NCBI GenBank assembly: GCA_026708085.1
Contig: JAPOVP010000126.1
Span: forward strand, 1 to 33,619
Direction: 5' to 3'
Length of the DNA stretch: 33,619 nt
Origin: Caldilineaceae bacterium
Lineage (GTDB): Bacteria; Chloroflexota; Anaerolineae; Caldilineales; Caldilineaceae
Shown: positions 1 through 5,922 of the stretch, one piece after another
Numbering within the stretch: the stretch's first letter is position 1
Layout of the letters: every line of letters begins with the position of its first letter
The notes under the pieces: generated by a model
Databases searched by the model: none
Told to the model about the DNA's origin: nothing
Seen by the model: only the letters and a program-made list of their open reading frames with translations
Program-made: the position numbers and the translations under genes

Positions 1-55
1 CTGGGTCCAAGCCCAGAAGGCCGCCTTAACTCGCAGTCAACTGCGCCTTTTCTTC
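1..55 (+). pseudogene. ISKra4-like transposase, 5' part (interrupted)
   Basis: In the frame starting at base 2 this stretch reads WVQAQKAALTRSQLRLFF, up to the end of the 8-bp target duplication. If the 4.7-kb element and one duplication copy are removed, the frame continues without a break into the C-terminal transposase fragment at 4801-5079. This is therefore the upstream part of one transposase gene split by an insertion. The gene's true start lies left of the window. Seen: frame continuity. Inferred: family, from the C-terminal part. Confidence 0.7.
48..55. repeat. 8-bp target-site duplication, left copy
   Basis: TTTTCTTC immediately precedes the left inverted repeat and recurs exactly at 4793-4800, immediately after the right inverted repeat. 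Eight-base duplications are characteristic of the IS1595 family, matching the transposase inside. Confidence 0.9.
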
Positions 56-90
56 GGGATTTATACGCTTAACTGCACAAGATTTTGGCG
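56..90 (+). repeat. Left terminal inverted repeat of IS1595-type element
   Basis: The 35-bp end begins GGGATTTATACGCTTAACTG. It matches the reverse complement of 4758-4792 at 33 of 35 positions, with the first 25 bases identical. Similarity stops abruptly after base 90. Confidence 0.9.
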
Positions 91-183
91 ACGCTAACGC
101 AACGCAAACATTACTGGCATTACACGGGTTGTATACGGTTTCAGTAGCGTGTAAGTATAGTACGGAGAGAGTAGTTTACGTCA

Positions 184-213
184 TTGGACTTATGTATACA
201 GATCGGCTACAAT
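184..213 (+). promoter_or_regulatory. Sigma70-type promoter for the tRNA pair
   Basis: TTGGAC (184-189) and TACAAT (208-213) are separated by 18 bp. Transcription would start near base 220, upstream of the long hairpin and the two tRNA genes. Read from sequence; activity is inferred. Confidence 0.55.
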
Positions 214-231
214 TGTAGGGTGATGGACGCG

Positions 232-278
232 CAGAGGCCCTGACACATAACCTTGTCCGGGCGTTGTCAGGGCCTCTG
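232..278 (+). other. Perfect 14-bp hairpin upstream of tRNA genes
   Basis: CAGAGGCCCTGACA (232-245) pairs perfectly with 265-278 around a 19-base loop. It lies between the predicted promoter and the first tRNA, so it would sit in the 5' leader of the primary tRNA transcript. It has no U-run, which argues against an intrinsic terminator. It could be a processing signal or a protective 5' structure. It does not fold as a third tRNA. Confidence 0.6.
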
Positions 279-287
279 TACTGTTGC

Positions 288-359
288 GAGTGCCGATCCC
301 AAGGTGGGTGCGCGGACTGCCAATCCGCGTAACTAGAGGGTTCAACTCCCCCGGCACTC
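288..359 (+). tRNA. tRNA-Gly(GCC), copy 1, imperfect
   Basis: This is a 72-nt cloverleaf. The acceptor stem is GAGTGCC/GGCACTC (288-294 with 353-359), followed by T360 as discriminator. The anticodon stem is GCGGA/TCCGC (312-316/324-328) around loop CTGCCAA, giving anticodon GCC at 319-321. The T loop is TTCAACT. Weak points are position 8 being G instead of T, a three-pair D stem, and an A-C mismatch in the T stem (337 with 351). CCA is not encoded. It is probably a divergent or decaying tRNA-Gly decoding GGC and GGU; the acceptor and anticodon arms are fully paired. Confidence 0.7.
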
Positions 360-365
360 TCTCGT

Positions 366-437
366 GGCCCAGTACTTCAGAGGATAGAAACCGCTCTGCC
401 AAAGCGGAAGTCGGGGGTTCGAGTCCCCCCTGGGCCA
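366..437 (+). tRNA. tRNA-Gly(GCC), copy 2
   Basis: The acceptor stem is GGCCCAG/CTGGGCC (366-372 with 430-436), followed by A437 as discriminator. T and A occupy positions 8 and 9, and the D loop contains GG. The anticodon stem is CCGCT/AGCGG around loop CTGCCAA, giving anticodon GCC. The T stem is GGGGG/CCCCC with loop TTCGAGT. CCA is not encoded. It begins 6 bases after the discriminator of copy 1 and shares its anticodon loop, but its stems are quite different, so it is not a simple recent duplicate. A discriminator A differs from the U usual in bacterial tRNA-Gly. It has better canonical structure than copy 1 and looks functional. Confidence 0.85.
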
Positions 438-448
438 CTTCTTACACA

Positions 449-465
449 GCCTATATAGTATAGGC
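449..465 (+). terminator. Hairpin downstream of tRNA pair, possible terminator
   Basis: GCCTATA/TATAGGC form a 7-bp stem around a 3-base loop, starting 12 bases after the second tRNA. The following sequence is T-rich (GTGTATATTGATTTTA) but lacks a clean T-run. It could be the 3' processing or termination structure of the tRNA transcript. Confidence 0.4.
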
Positions 466-615
466 GTGTATATTGATTTTAGCACAACTCGATTACTTGT
501 CAACCTTTGAAAACTTTGAGATCGCCGTATTCTCAAGGCCACGGCGGTTATATGACAGGTGTGACTCTGCAAAGGGTGATTATTTGGGACTCATATACCT
601 GATTAAACAGTTGTT

Positions 616-993
616 CTACCTCACCCTAAATCGTGACTCTGCCTTGTAAGGAAAAGTCATGTGTATCACTAGCCCGCCAATAAGTGAAAGCGTAACTTTA
701 TCTGCTTCTAGGAGGTTGGTTACGAAGTCGTTGTCTTTTTCCAGTCTTTCGATTTCCGCTTCTGTGAGTTCGCTAGAGATGTTTCGTATGCGCTGTCTGA
801 TTATTGGGTTTGGCTCGGTTTGCATTCCTGGGCAGAATCGAGGCAAAGGTTTGGGTTGCGTGTCGATCTTCATACCAGGAGGGTATTGTATAGTGCGTGT
901 CGCGTTGCATTTGTGGCAACGTTCTGTTTCTATCAGCCCGTTGGTGAATTCTTTTTTGTGGACTACTGCCCATTCGTGTTTTTGGTCGCTCAT
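616..993 (-). CDS. Small Zn-ribbon-like hypothetical protein (transposon cargo)
   Basis: A 125-aa protein of unknown function. Near residue 26 it has a C-H-K-C knuckle (RCHKCNATRTI) followed about 25 residues later by another Cys (RFCPG), suggesting a zinc-binding fold. The middle is rich in charged helix (LTEAEIERLEKDN). The start ATG at 993 overlaps the stop of the upstream 214-aa gene in the ATGA arrangement, so the two are translationally coupled. GAGGCG just upstream serves as ribosome-binding site. It lies inside the IS1595-type element and is read away from the transposase. I do not recognise a family. Confidence 0.7.
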   Translation of the reverse strand: MSDQKHEWAVVHKKEFTNGLIETERCHKCNATRTIQYPPGMKIDTQPKPLPRFCPGMQTEPNPIIRQRIRNISSELTEAEIERLEKDNDFVTNLLEADKVTLSLIGGLVIHMTFPYKAESRFRVR

Positions 994-1634
994 TCCGTCG
1001 CCTCACTTTTATCGTCGTCAATTCTGTTCAAAAGCAGAATTGTGTGTTCATCTCGTACCAGTTTGTCATAGAATTTTTCCCCTCTCTTGTACCTGTATCC
1101 CTTCTCGTTTAACACATCTGCAATCTGACCCCATTCAGAAGTTTCATTTCTGAGTTGATCGATTATCCCTCTCCGTTCTTCGGTAGATTCTTTATACTTC
1201 CTGTAAGCCCCTCTATCCCGCTGGATTACTTCACCCAAAGGGAGCAAAACTTTTTTGCCCGCATAAAGGACAAGAATCGCTGTCGCCACAGTTTCACCTA
1301 AACCACCAAAGGCTGACTCCGCAGCAAACGAGAGAAACATTGCTGCGAATACGGTCCCTATCAACTCCTTGAATTCAGACCAGTCGTATGGCTTGCCTTC
1401 GTCATCCTCCTCTTCTTCAGGAGCCTGTTCTTCATCGGACAAACCCGTAAGGAACCTATCAATAATCTTCAATATCACAGATTGATAAGCCACCCTGTAC
1501 CCAATGAAAGACCAGATTATGATTTGGGTGATATTTTCTCCCCACCCCAAGTAGGATTCCAAGTAGGCAATAAGCCCCAAGACCAACGCAATTGATACTA
1601 CCCCATCCACGAGATTATAGACGGTATTTTTCAC
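990..1634 (-). CDS. Cargo membrane protein, unknown function
   Basis: A 214-aa protein starting at GTG 1634 behind AAGGGGG. The N-terminal third has two hydrophobic helices (near residues 10-27 and 35-52). A Glu/Asp-rich acidic linker follows (EEQAPEEEEDDEG, about 70-82). A second hydrophobic block, possibly two helices, spans about residues 90-130. A charged, soluble C-terminal tail of about 80 residues resembles a small helical domain (ADVLNEKGYRYKRGEKFYDKL). That tail reads like a degenerate recombinase-type winged helix, but this is a guess. The product probably sits in the inner membrane with a cytoplasmic tail, and it is coupled to the 125-aa gene. Its leader is highly structured and overlaps the Shine-Dalgarno. 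Confidence 0.75.
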   Translation of the reverse strand: MKNTVYNLVDGVVSIALVLGLIAYLESYLGWGENITQIIIWSFIGYRVAYQSVILKIIDRFLTGLSDEEQAPEEEEDDEGKPYDWSEFKELIGTVFAAMFLSFAAESAFGGLGETVATAILVLYAGKKVLLPLGEVIQRDRGAYRKYKESTEERRGIIDQLRNETSEWGQIADVLNEKGYRYKRGEKFYDKLVRDEHTILLLNRIDDDKSEATE

Positions 1635-1642
1635 GACAGTGC

Positions 1643-1793
1643 CCCCTTGTTGGACTAAGGAAAAAGGACGCTTGCCACAGCAGCCACTTTGATCCCGTAA
1701 GCCAACAAGGGGACGCGATACGTCCCCGTCCTAATATTTACGAGATCAAAAAAGCCTCCACAAGGGAGACTCAGCTACTGTGGCAATCGCCAC
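1643..1793 (-). promoter_or_regulatory. Structured leader with mutually exclusive pairings at the ribosome-binding site
   Basis: On the minus strand this leader precedes the GTG at 1634. CCAACAAGGGG (1653-1643), which contains the Shine-Dalgarno, pairs perfectly over 11 bp with CCCCTTGTTGG (1712-1702). The CCCC of the latter also forms a 7-bp hairpin, GGGGACG/CGTCCCC (1727-1709). A second pair, 1786-1778 with 1680-1672 (9 bp), interleaves with the first, and 1793-1780 can fold alone as GTGGC/GCCAC. The layout would suit a translational switch that hides or exposes the ribosome-binding site. Function is inferred only from the pairings. Confidence 0.45.
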
Positions 1794-1828
1794 TTTATCA
1801 CATTGTTGGGTTGTTTCAAACGATAAGA

Positions 1829-1857
1829 AAAGCCACCGTCATTCCGACGGTGGCTTT
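1829..1857 (-). terminator. Intrinsic terminator of the transposase transcript
   Basis: A perfect 12-bp stem (1829-1840 with 1846-1857) has a 5-base loop and is followed on the minus strand by TTTTCTTA-like sequence. The stem overlaps the last codons and stop of the 44-aa gene, which closes the transposase/44-aa transcript. Confidence 0.75.
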
Positions 1858-1973
1858 GGCTTCTCCTTCTTCGCCTTTGGCTTTTTCCTGTGCTTGCTCG
1901 GTCTGAACGCAAGCACCCGTTTCGAGATGCGGTCGAGAGCCTCTTTGTCTACATTCTGCTTCTTTTCTGTCAT
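1839..1973 (-). CDS. 44-aa lysine-rich protein cotranscribed with transposase
   Basis: This small ORF starts with ATG 1973-1971, placed 5 bases after AAAGGAGG, one of the best ribosome-binding sites in the window. It encodes MTEKKQNVDKEALDRISKRV and then a tail dominated by Lys and Pro (RKKPKAKKEKPKPPSE). It starts 51 bp downstream of the transposase stop, on the same strand, and ends in the terminator hairpin. It is highly basic, so it may bind DNA or RNA and assist transposition or regulate it (inference). Strong signals for expression; function unknown. Confidence 0.65.
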   Translation of the reverse strand: MTEKKQNVDKEALDRISKRVLAFRPSKHRKKPKAKKEKPKPPSE

Positions 1974-2024
1974 AACCCCTCCTTTACCGGACAGGCCCCA
2001 CTAACCCCCACCATACCACCCCTC

Positions 2025-2960
2025 CTAGTCTACGGTCAACTCCTCATACGTGAGTCGCTTTGAGATCGCGTTCTTTGCAAGGTAGGTAAGCCTGTCGATG
2101 GTATGATCGAACTTTTTACTACAGTTCAGGCGGAACACGAATTCATTCACATACCTCCTCATGTTTTTGGGCGACCAATGGTGGTATACTCCCTTGTACC
2201 CTCGTTTGAGCACAGCCCACACGCTTTCGATACCATTGGTGGTCACGTTACCGTCAGCGAACTGCCAGTTACTATGGTTCACTGTCGCGTGGGAATACCA
2301 CTTGTTTACCTGGTGGTATCCACCATGGTCGTCAGTGTAGACCGTTGAGCCTCTCTCCACATTCCTCAATATCTCCGGACTCAGAGTGCGCGCAGTGGTA
2401 TCAGGTATAGGGTGAGCGATCACCTGACCGCTCTCGCGCTCGCGCAACCCAAACACTATCTCCTTACCACCTATTGGCCCAGGTGGTAGTTTCTGCTTCC
2501 GTTCGTAGTGCATGTTCTTCTTACTACCACCTACGAACGTCTCGTCCACTTCCACCGTACCACTAAGTGGTATAGCCTCGACATCGCACGCCTCACGTAG
2601 TCGATGCAGCATGAACCAAGCGGTCGCTTGTCTGACCCCCAGTTGTTTCGACAGGTATATACTGGAGATACCTTTACGCGAAGTTTCGAGGAGGTACATC
2701 GCGTATAGCCACTTATGAAGTGGAACATGCGATCTCGCGAATACTGTATCAGTGCGGACAGTGAACTTTTTCCTACAATCTCTGCACATCCAATACGGGT
2801 GTGCTTTGAGCCTTGTGACTCGTTCACTATCACAATGGGGGCAATACATACCCTCCCCCCACCGCACTTCCTCAAGGTACTCGATGGCAGCATCCTCATT
2901 TGGGAACATCTCAAAGAATTCGAAGGTACTGATCGTCGTCTCTCCATTTTGCGTGTCCAT
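2025..2960 (-). CDS. IS1595-family (ISXO2-like) DDE transposase
   Basis: A 311-aa protein. The N-terminal region has a zinc ribbon (CPHC at about 40-43 and CRDC at about 59-62), followed by a helical DNA-binding segment (SSIYLSKQLGVRQATAWFML). The ISXO2-like catalytic domain has D139 in VEVDETFVGG, D210/D211 in VYTDDHGGY, and the third motif TTNGIESVWAVLKRGYKG, with N242/E245 and K252. Start 2960 was chosen because AAGGGGGG lies just upstream; an in-frame start at 3011 lacks such a site. It cuts and pastes the surrounding element, and the 8-bp target duplication fits this family. All motifs are present and there is no frameshift, so it looks active. It shares a transcript with the 44-aa gene. 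Confidence 0.95.
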   Translation of the reverse strand: MDTQNGETTISTFEFFEMFPNEDAAIEYLEEVRWGEGMYCPHCDSERVTRLKAHPYWMCRDCRKKFTVRTDTVFARSHVPLHKWLYAMYLLETSRKGISSIYLSKQLGVRQATAWFMLHRLREACDVEAIPLSGTVEVDETFVGGSKKNMHYERKQKLPPGPIGGKEIVFGLRERESGQVIAHPIPDTTARTLSPEILRNVERGSTVYTDDHGGYHQVNKWYSHATVNHSNWQFADGNVTTNGIESVWAVLKRGYKGVYHHWSPKNMRRYVNEFVFRLNCSKKFDHTIDRLTYLAKNAISKRLTYEELTVD

Positions 2961-3001
2961 GATACGCGCCCCCCTTTTGGCAGTGAATGTTGAGGCTTCG
3001 C

Positions 3002-3030
3002 ATAATAGCATATCTTGGCATAAATGTCAA
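3002..3030 (-). promoter_or_regulatory. Consensus promoter of the transposase gene
   Basis: On the minus strand TTGACA (3030-3025), a 17-bp spacer and TATTAT (3007-3002) form a near-consensus sigma70 promoter. Transcription would begin near 2995, about 35 bases before the ATG at 2960, supporting that start. Confidence 0.75.
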
Positions 3031-3213
3031 ATTCGACGAAATGTTAAGTGATCGACGACAATTGTGAACTGAATTTGTCAAGTTACAAAAACCACCTGCC
3101 AGCCCGCAAAAATGAGGGAATGGCACCTCCTTCAACTGGACAAGCTTACCAACTTGTGGTAGGCTTATTTAGGACATACATGACGACATTGATTGACTAC
3201 GAGGAGGCGTTCT

Positions 3214-3549
3214 ATGAGTTCGATAGTCGAAAGTATCAATGAAGCCTTTAGAAGTCAAGGGCTTCGCAAACACGACAAGCCCGACCCCCTTGACCTCCCT
3301 TATCGTGTCTCAAGCACTCAATATCTGGTGCATCATCTCAAGAACGCTCTTTGGGCAGATGAGGTAGAATCTAGGCTTCCCGCGTTAGAAGATTCTTTCC
3401 AGAGACCAGGTGCTGCAATTCAGACCATCGAGAATCTGCTTGAGCAAGATTGGGGCAGGCTGGAACGCACTATGGCTAACCCCGGAAATGGTCGCATGTT
3501 GCCTTCTGATCGACCGAGAAGTGGAGAATTTTGGGAAAGCCTACGTTGA
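3214..3549 (+). CDS. Cargo hypothetical protein, 111 aa
   Basis: The start ATG at 3214 has GAGGAGG 6 bases upstream. The protein is soluble, helical and acidic overall (NALWADEVESRLPALEDSF, AIQTIENLLEQDWGRLERTM), with no recognised motif. It opens a plus-strand run of small genes (3214-4474) divergent from the transposase. An imperfect inverted repeat (AGCTTACCA...TGGTAGGCT, about 3144-3166) lies in its upstream region and may be an operator. Function unknown. Confidence 0.7.
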   Translation: MSSIVESINEAFRSQGLRKHDKPDPLDLPYRVSSTQYLVHHLKNALWADEVESRLPALEDSFQRPGAAIQTIENLLEQDWGRLERTMANPGNGRMLPSDRPRSGEFWESLR

Positions 3550-3564
3550 CGATAAAGGAGACAA

Positions 3565-3606
3565 ATGGCAAATAATCATCGTGTCAAGGAGACAAACAAT
3601 GAGTAA
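3565..3606 (+). CDS. 13-aa leader ORF overlapping the next gene's start
   Basis: ATG at 3565 follows AAAGGAG with good spacing and encodes MANNHRVKETNNE. Its stop (3604-3606) lies just past the start (3599) of the next gene, in a different frame. It probably couples translation or is an upstream regulatory ORF. Very short, so confidence is low. Confidence 0.3.
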   Translation: MANNHRVKETNNE

Positions 3607-3865
3607 AGAATGTGAACTTCGTTGGGCACTGTTCTTTGCGTATTCAGAAGGCAGAAACAGGGCAGAGCCAAATTTTCCTACTCACGAATACTGGCATCCT
3701 GACAAACAAACTGCCATCTCCGAAGGAAAGCGCGTTCTAAAAGAATTGTTATCTCGTGGCAATAGACGTGACTGGTATGCTGGCATCCATTATGATCCTT
3801 TCAAAGTCAATGTAATTAGTGAAGCTAACACAGTGACTCGAATCTCTATACGCGACGTGGCCTAA
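3599..3865 (+). CDS. Cargo hypothetical protein, 88 aa
   Basis: ATG 3599 has CAAGGAG upstream, and the longer open frame from 3410 only reads through the previous gene. The protein begins MSKECELRWALFFAYSEGRN and is rich in aromatic residues and Arg (THEYWHPDKQ, RRDWYAGIHYDPF). No transmembrane segment or catalytic motif is evident. It follows the 3214 gene by 49 bp on the same strand and is probably cotranscribed. Function unknown. Confidence 0.65.
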   Translation: MSKECELRWALFFAYSEGRNRAEPNFPTHEYWHPDKQTAISEGKRVLKELLSRGNRRDWYAGIHYDPFKVNVISEANTVTRISIRDVA

Positions 3866-3933
3866 ACTGGACAATTTTCGCAAATTATGTTGCAGTGTGG
3901 CCCCTAATCTCCCACCATACTGAGGACAACAAT

Positions 3934-4158
3934 ATGACCGATGAAGTCAGTGTCGAAACTGCAAAGAAAACTGCCTTGGACACCTTGGTCGAACTGACAA
4001 AGCCAACAAGGAAGAGCAGTCGTGGCAGCGAATCGAACATACCTAGTGAAGTCAGGTTATCCGCTGCAATAGAACTGTTGCGATATGCAAACAGTGAATC
4101 GTTGAAAAAGTCGTCCTCAACACCTTATCGAAGCCAAGATGTTGATAGTGAAGAGTAA
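3934..4158 (+). CDS. Cargo hypothetical protein, 74 aa
   Basis: ATG 3934 is preceded by GAGGA at suitable spacing, so I prefer it to the upstream ATG at 3895. The product MTDEVSVETAKKTALDTLVE is small, hydrophilic and rich in Ser and Glu, with one likely amphipathic helix (SEVRLSAAIELLRYANSESL). No motif recognised. Its end overlaps the possible start of the next gene by 20 bp. Confidence 0.55.
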   Translation: MTDEVSVETAKKTALDTLVELTKPTRKSSRGSESNIPSEVRLSAAIELLRYANSESLKKSSSTPYRSQDVDSEE

Positions 4159-4474
4159 GTCTGACATTCACAGTCCTAGCGTGAACACCATGACAGACAC
4201 AAGACTGCCCGAAATGCCAAAAGGTGTCACCGTTTCCCGTGTGGTACTACAATTCGCTCACGATGAACAAGAAAACGGGACACCTTACAGAGTATCCGAA
4301 GCAGAAGTCCACTTCGATGTCCAACCTCTTCAAAACGAAGTAACACCCATAACCATAGTTATCCAACCGATGTCCCAGGAAGCCTCTACCTTAGACGGTG
4401 TACTGGATGTAGGTTTAAGGATGCTAAAAGAGAGAATTCAGGGCATATCTAGTCTCCCCTCAGATTTCTTCTGA
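4139..4474 (+). CDS. Cargo hypothetical protein, about 94-111 aa
   Basis: The open frame runs from ATG 4139, but the first 17 residues look non-coding and neither 4139 nor the internal ATG at 4190 has a clear ribosome-binding site; 4190 may be the true start. The body alternates predicted beta strands (GVTVSRVVLQFAHDEQ, EAEVHFDVQPL, PITIVIQPM) and ends in a helix, like a small beta-sandwich. Its 3' end overlaps the convergent gene 4438-4656. Function unknown. Confidence 0.55.
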   Translation: MLIVKSKSDIHSPSVNTMTDTRLPEMPKGVTVSRVVLQFAHDEQENGTPYRVSEAEVHFDVQPLQNEVTPITIVIQPMSQEASTLDGVLDVGLRMLKERIQGISSLPSDFF

Positions 4475-4656
4475 TCTCTCTCTTTCAATATCTTCTCAGC
4501 CCAAATGACCTTTTGATGCTGATCCATACTGGAAGGGAAAAACAAATTATCCCTATAAAGAGTGATCAACGCGCGCAACACTTCATGTGGATCAAGCCTC
4601 TCTGACTCGACGCGGCCCTTTGCTTCGTTCCTCTGTACTTCTAATTCCCCACTCAT
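4438..4656 (-). CDS. Cargo hypothetical protein, 72 aa
   Basis: ATG 4656 follows TTAGGAGG with 6-base spacing. The product is highly charged and helical (MSGELEVQRNEAKGRVESER, DQHQKVIWAEKILKERDQKK), without recognised motif. An inverted repeat CCTAAC...GTTAGG spans the ribosome-binding site on the minus strand and may influence its accessibility. It is convergent with, and overlaps by 37 bp, the preceding plus-strand gene. Function unknown. Confidence 0.6.
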   Translation of the reverse strand: MSGELEVQRNEAKGRVESERLDPHEVLRALITLYRDNLFFPSSMDQHQKVIWAEKILKERDQKKSEGRLDMP

Positions 4657-4757
4657 ACTACGCCTCCTAACAGTGTGTGAATGTTAGGGCAGCGCCGCCA
4701 TCTTTGCCCCTATGTGCAGGGGTATTTAGTTGCTATTGCACGAAAAGCCTCAGAAAA

Positions 4758-4792
4758 CGCCAAGATTTTGTGCAGTTAAGCGTATAAATCCC
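4758..4792 (-). repeat. Right terminal inverted repeat of IS1595-type element
   Basis: The reverse complement begins GGGATTTATACGCTTAACTG and matches 56-90 at 33 of 35 positions. Confidence 0.9.
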
Positions 4793-4800
4793 TTTTCTTC
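4793..4800. repeat. 8-bp target-site duplication, right copy
   Basis: TTTTCTTC, identical to 48-55, directly abuts the right inverted repeat. Confidence 0.9.
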
Positions 4801-5079
4801 CGCCGTATCTTGCGTCTCTATCCCAACCCAGAAGAGGCGCCCCCAGAAGTCAAACAGGCGGTCGCCTATCTGTGGAAAAACCGAAGACGTATGAACTACG
4901 CTGCCTTTCGAAAGGCGGGCTTCCCCATCAGCAGCGGCACCGTCGAATCCGCGGCCAAAACCTTGATTCAGCAGCGTATGAAACAAGCTGGCATGCGCTG
5001 GTCCCGAAATGGTGCTCAGGCCATGCTCGCTCTCCGTGCTCGCCTCCTCAGCCAACGATGGCATGAAATCCCTATCTGA
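4793..5079 (+). pseudogene. ISKra4-like transposase, 3' part (interrupted)
   Basis: Reading from the target duplication, the frame gives FFRRILRLYPNPEEAPPEVK and then an ISKra4-type C-terminus: GFPISSGTVESAAKTLIQQR followed by MKQAGMRWSRNGAQAMLALR and a stop at 5079. The conserved G-S-G-x-V-E-S-A and M-R-W-S-x-x-G-A-Q motifs are present. The gene is split by the IS1595-type element and its upstream part is at 1-55. With no frameshift on either side, the insertion appears to be the inactivating event. Confidence 0.8.
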
Positions 5080-5257
5080 CCATCTTCGCCCCATATCTGG
5101 GATGCACCCTGTGCCGGAGCCAAGAGCTGGGTGTGAGAGTCTGGTACCTTCTGAGGAAAAGGAAGAGGAATTATCCGAACAATTTCAAGCCTTCAAGCCC
5201 GGACCCGGTTGGAACTTGGCCGCGCTCGATTCAATCGAACTGTCACCGCACTGAAAC
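5080..5257. other. Intergenic, nothing recognised
   Basis: No convincing coding frame, hairpin or repeat was seen between the transposase remnant and the 3' end of the next minus-strand gene. The right end of the ISKra4-like element should fall here, but I could not identify its inverted repeat. Confidence 0.5.
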
Positions 5258-5605
5258 TCATTTCTTAACAGAGAGGGCGTTGATTTCAGCCGTAGCTGTG
5301 CCGGCAGGCAGTTGCGCTAACACATCCAGATACCACCACCAATGTTCAGGTGTTACGAATCCGGCACGCTCGCGCCAGCTGGCCAGGTCTGCGATCGCTT
5401 GAATGGCCTCGTAGAATGACTGAGCCTGCTGTACCAGCTTTCGATCTGCACGAGCAAGGCGTGTCTTCTGTTCACTGTCCAGGAGACGGTCGGCTTCGTG
5501 CAGTTCGCTGCGAGCCAATAGCATCTGCAAATGCTCCATGCCGCTCACCTCGGGAAAGCCAACGTCCACTTCATACGCCGACAGTTTCTCTTCGATCGTC
5601 TTCAT
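5258..5605 (-). CDS. Helical hypothetical protein, 115 aa
   Basis: ATG 5605 with GAGG upstream gives MKTIEEKLSAYEVDVGFPEV, then a long helical region (MLLARSELHEADRLLDSEQK, KLVQQAQSFYEAIQAIADLA) and an aromatic stretch (PEHWWWYLDVLAQLPAG). No enzyme motif or transmembrane segment. Its start overlaps the stop of an upstream, apparently broken frame in an ATGA arrangement, which suggests a two-gene unit such as a toxin-antitoxin pair. That is only inference from layout and size. Confidence 0.65.
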   Translation of the reverse strand: MKTIEEKLSAYEVDVGFPEVSGMEHLQMLLARSELHEADRLLDSEQKTRLARADRKLVQQAQSFYEAIQAIADLASWRERAGFVTPEHWWWYLDVLAQLPAGTATAEINALSVKK

Positions 5606-5868
5606 TGCAGGACCTCTTCAAGCGTTCCCGTACTGTCAAGGCCACCATTGCCTGGTTTCCAGCACAATTGCTCTTGAACCTGACGAACTGTGTCTGCCTT
5701 GGCAACTGTCACTTCGTCCCGTCAGATGGCAAGTATATCGTCCAATGGATATCGAAGCTGAACGCTTCTTGCTGTCAAAGCGAACTGAAGCCTTTCTCGA
5801 GTGGCATAACATTCGATCCCGGTAAGCCGATAGCCCTTCCGCGCGCGGCAGTCTCGGACTCAAGCTTC
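5602..5868 (-). pseudogene. Broken upstream partner gene with in-frame stop
   Basis: One minus-strand frame reads RKGYRLTGIECYATRERLQF..., reaches LDDILAI, then a TGA, and continues in the same frame RDEVTVAKADTVRQVQEQLC... to a TGA that overlaps the next gene's ATG. Both halves look protein-like and the downstream overlap is typical of an operon, so one nonsense mutation probably inactivated the gene. Downstream translation might restart at the GTG of DEVTV. The 5' end is uncertain and the family unknown. Confidence 0.4.
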
Positions 5869-5922
5869 TTCCCTCTGCCCAATTACCACCCACCCGCAAA
5901 CTGTAACTGCACCCCTAAAATT

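Larger units (their letters stand above)
56..4792. mobile_element. IS1595-family transposon carrying cargo, including two tRNA genes
   Basis: The element is 4,737 bp and is bounded by 35-bp inverted repeats starting GGG (33 of 35 positions match) and an exact 8-bp duplication. It encodes an ISXO2-like DDE transposase (2025-2960, minus strand). A plain IS1595-type element is about 1 kb, so some 3.7 kb is passenger DNA: two tRNA-Gly genes, two minus-strand genes (616-1634), a 44-aa gene behind the transposase, four plus-strand small genes (3214-4474) and one minus-strand gene (4438-4656). Base composition looks less GC-rich than the 5.8-18 kb flank. Both ends and the target duplication are intact and the transposase is full length, so the element looks recent and possibly still mobile (inference). 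IS1595-family members with passenger genes are known; I know of none carrying tRNAs. Confidence 0.9.

Noticed and set aside
1643..1793. Known riboswitch class in the cargo leader
   Set aside because: The pairings are real, but I could not match any known riboswitch consensus, so it is reported only as a structured leader.
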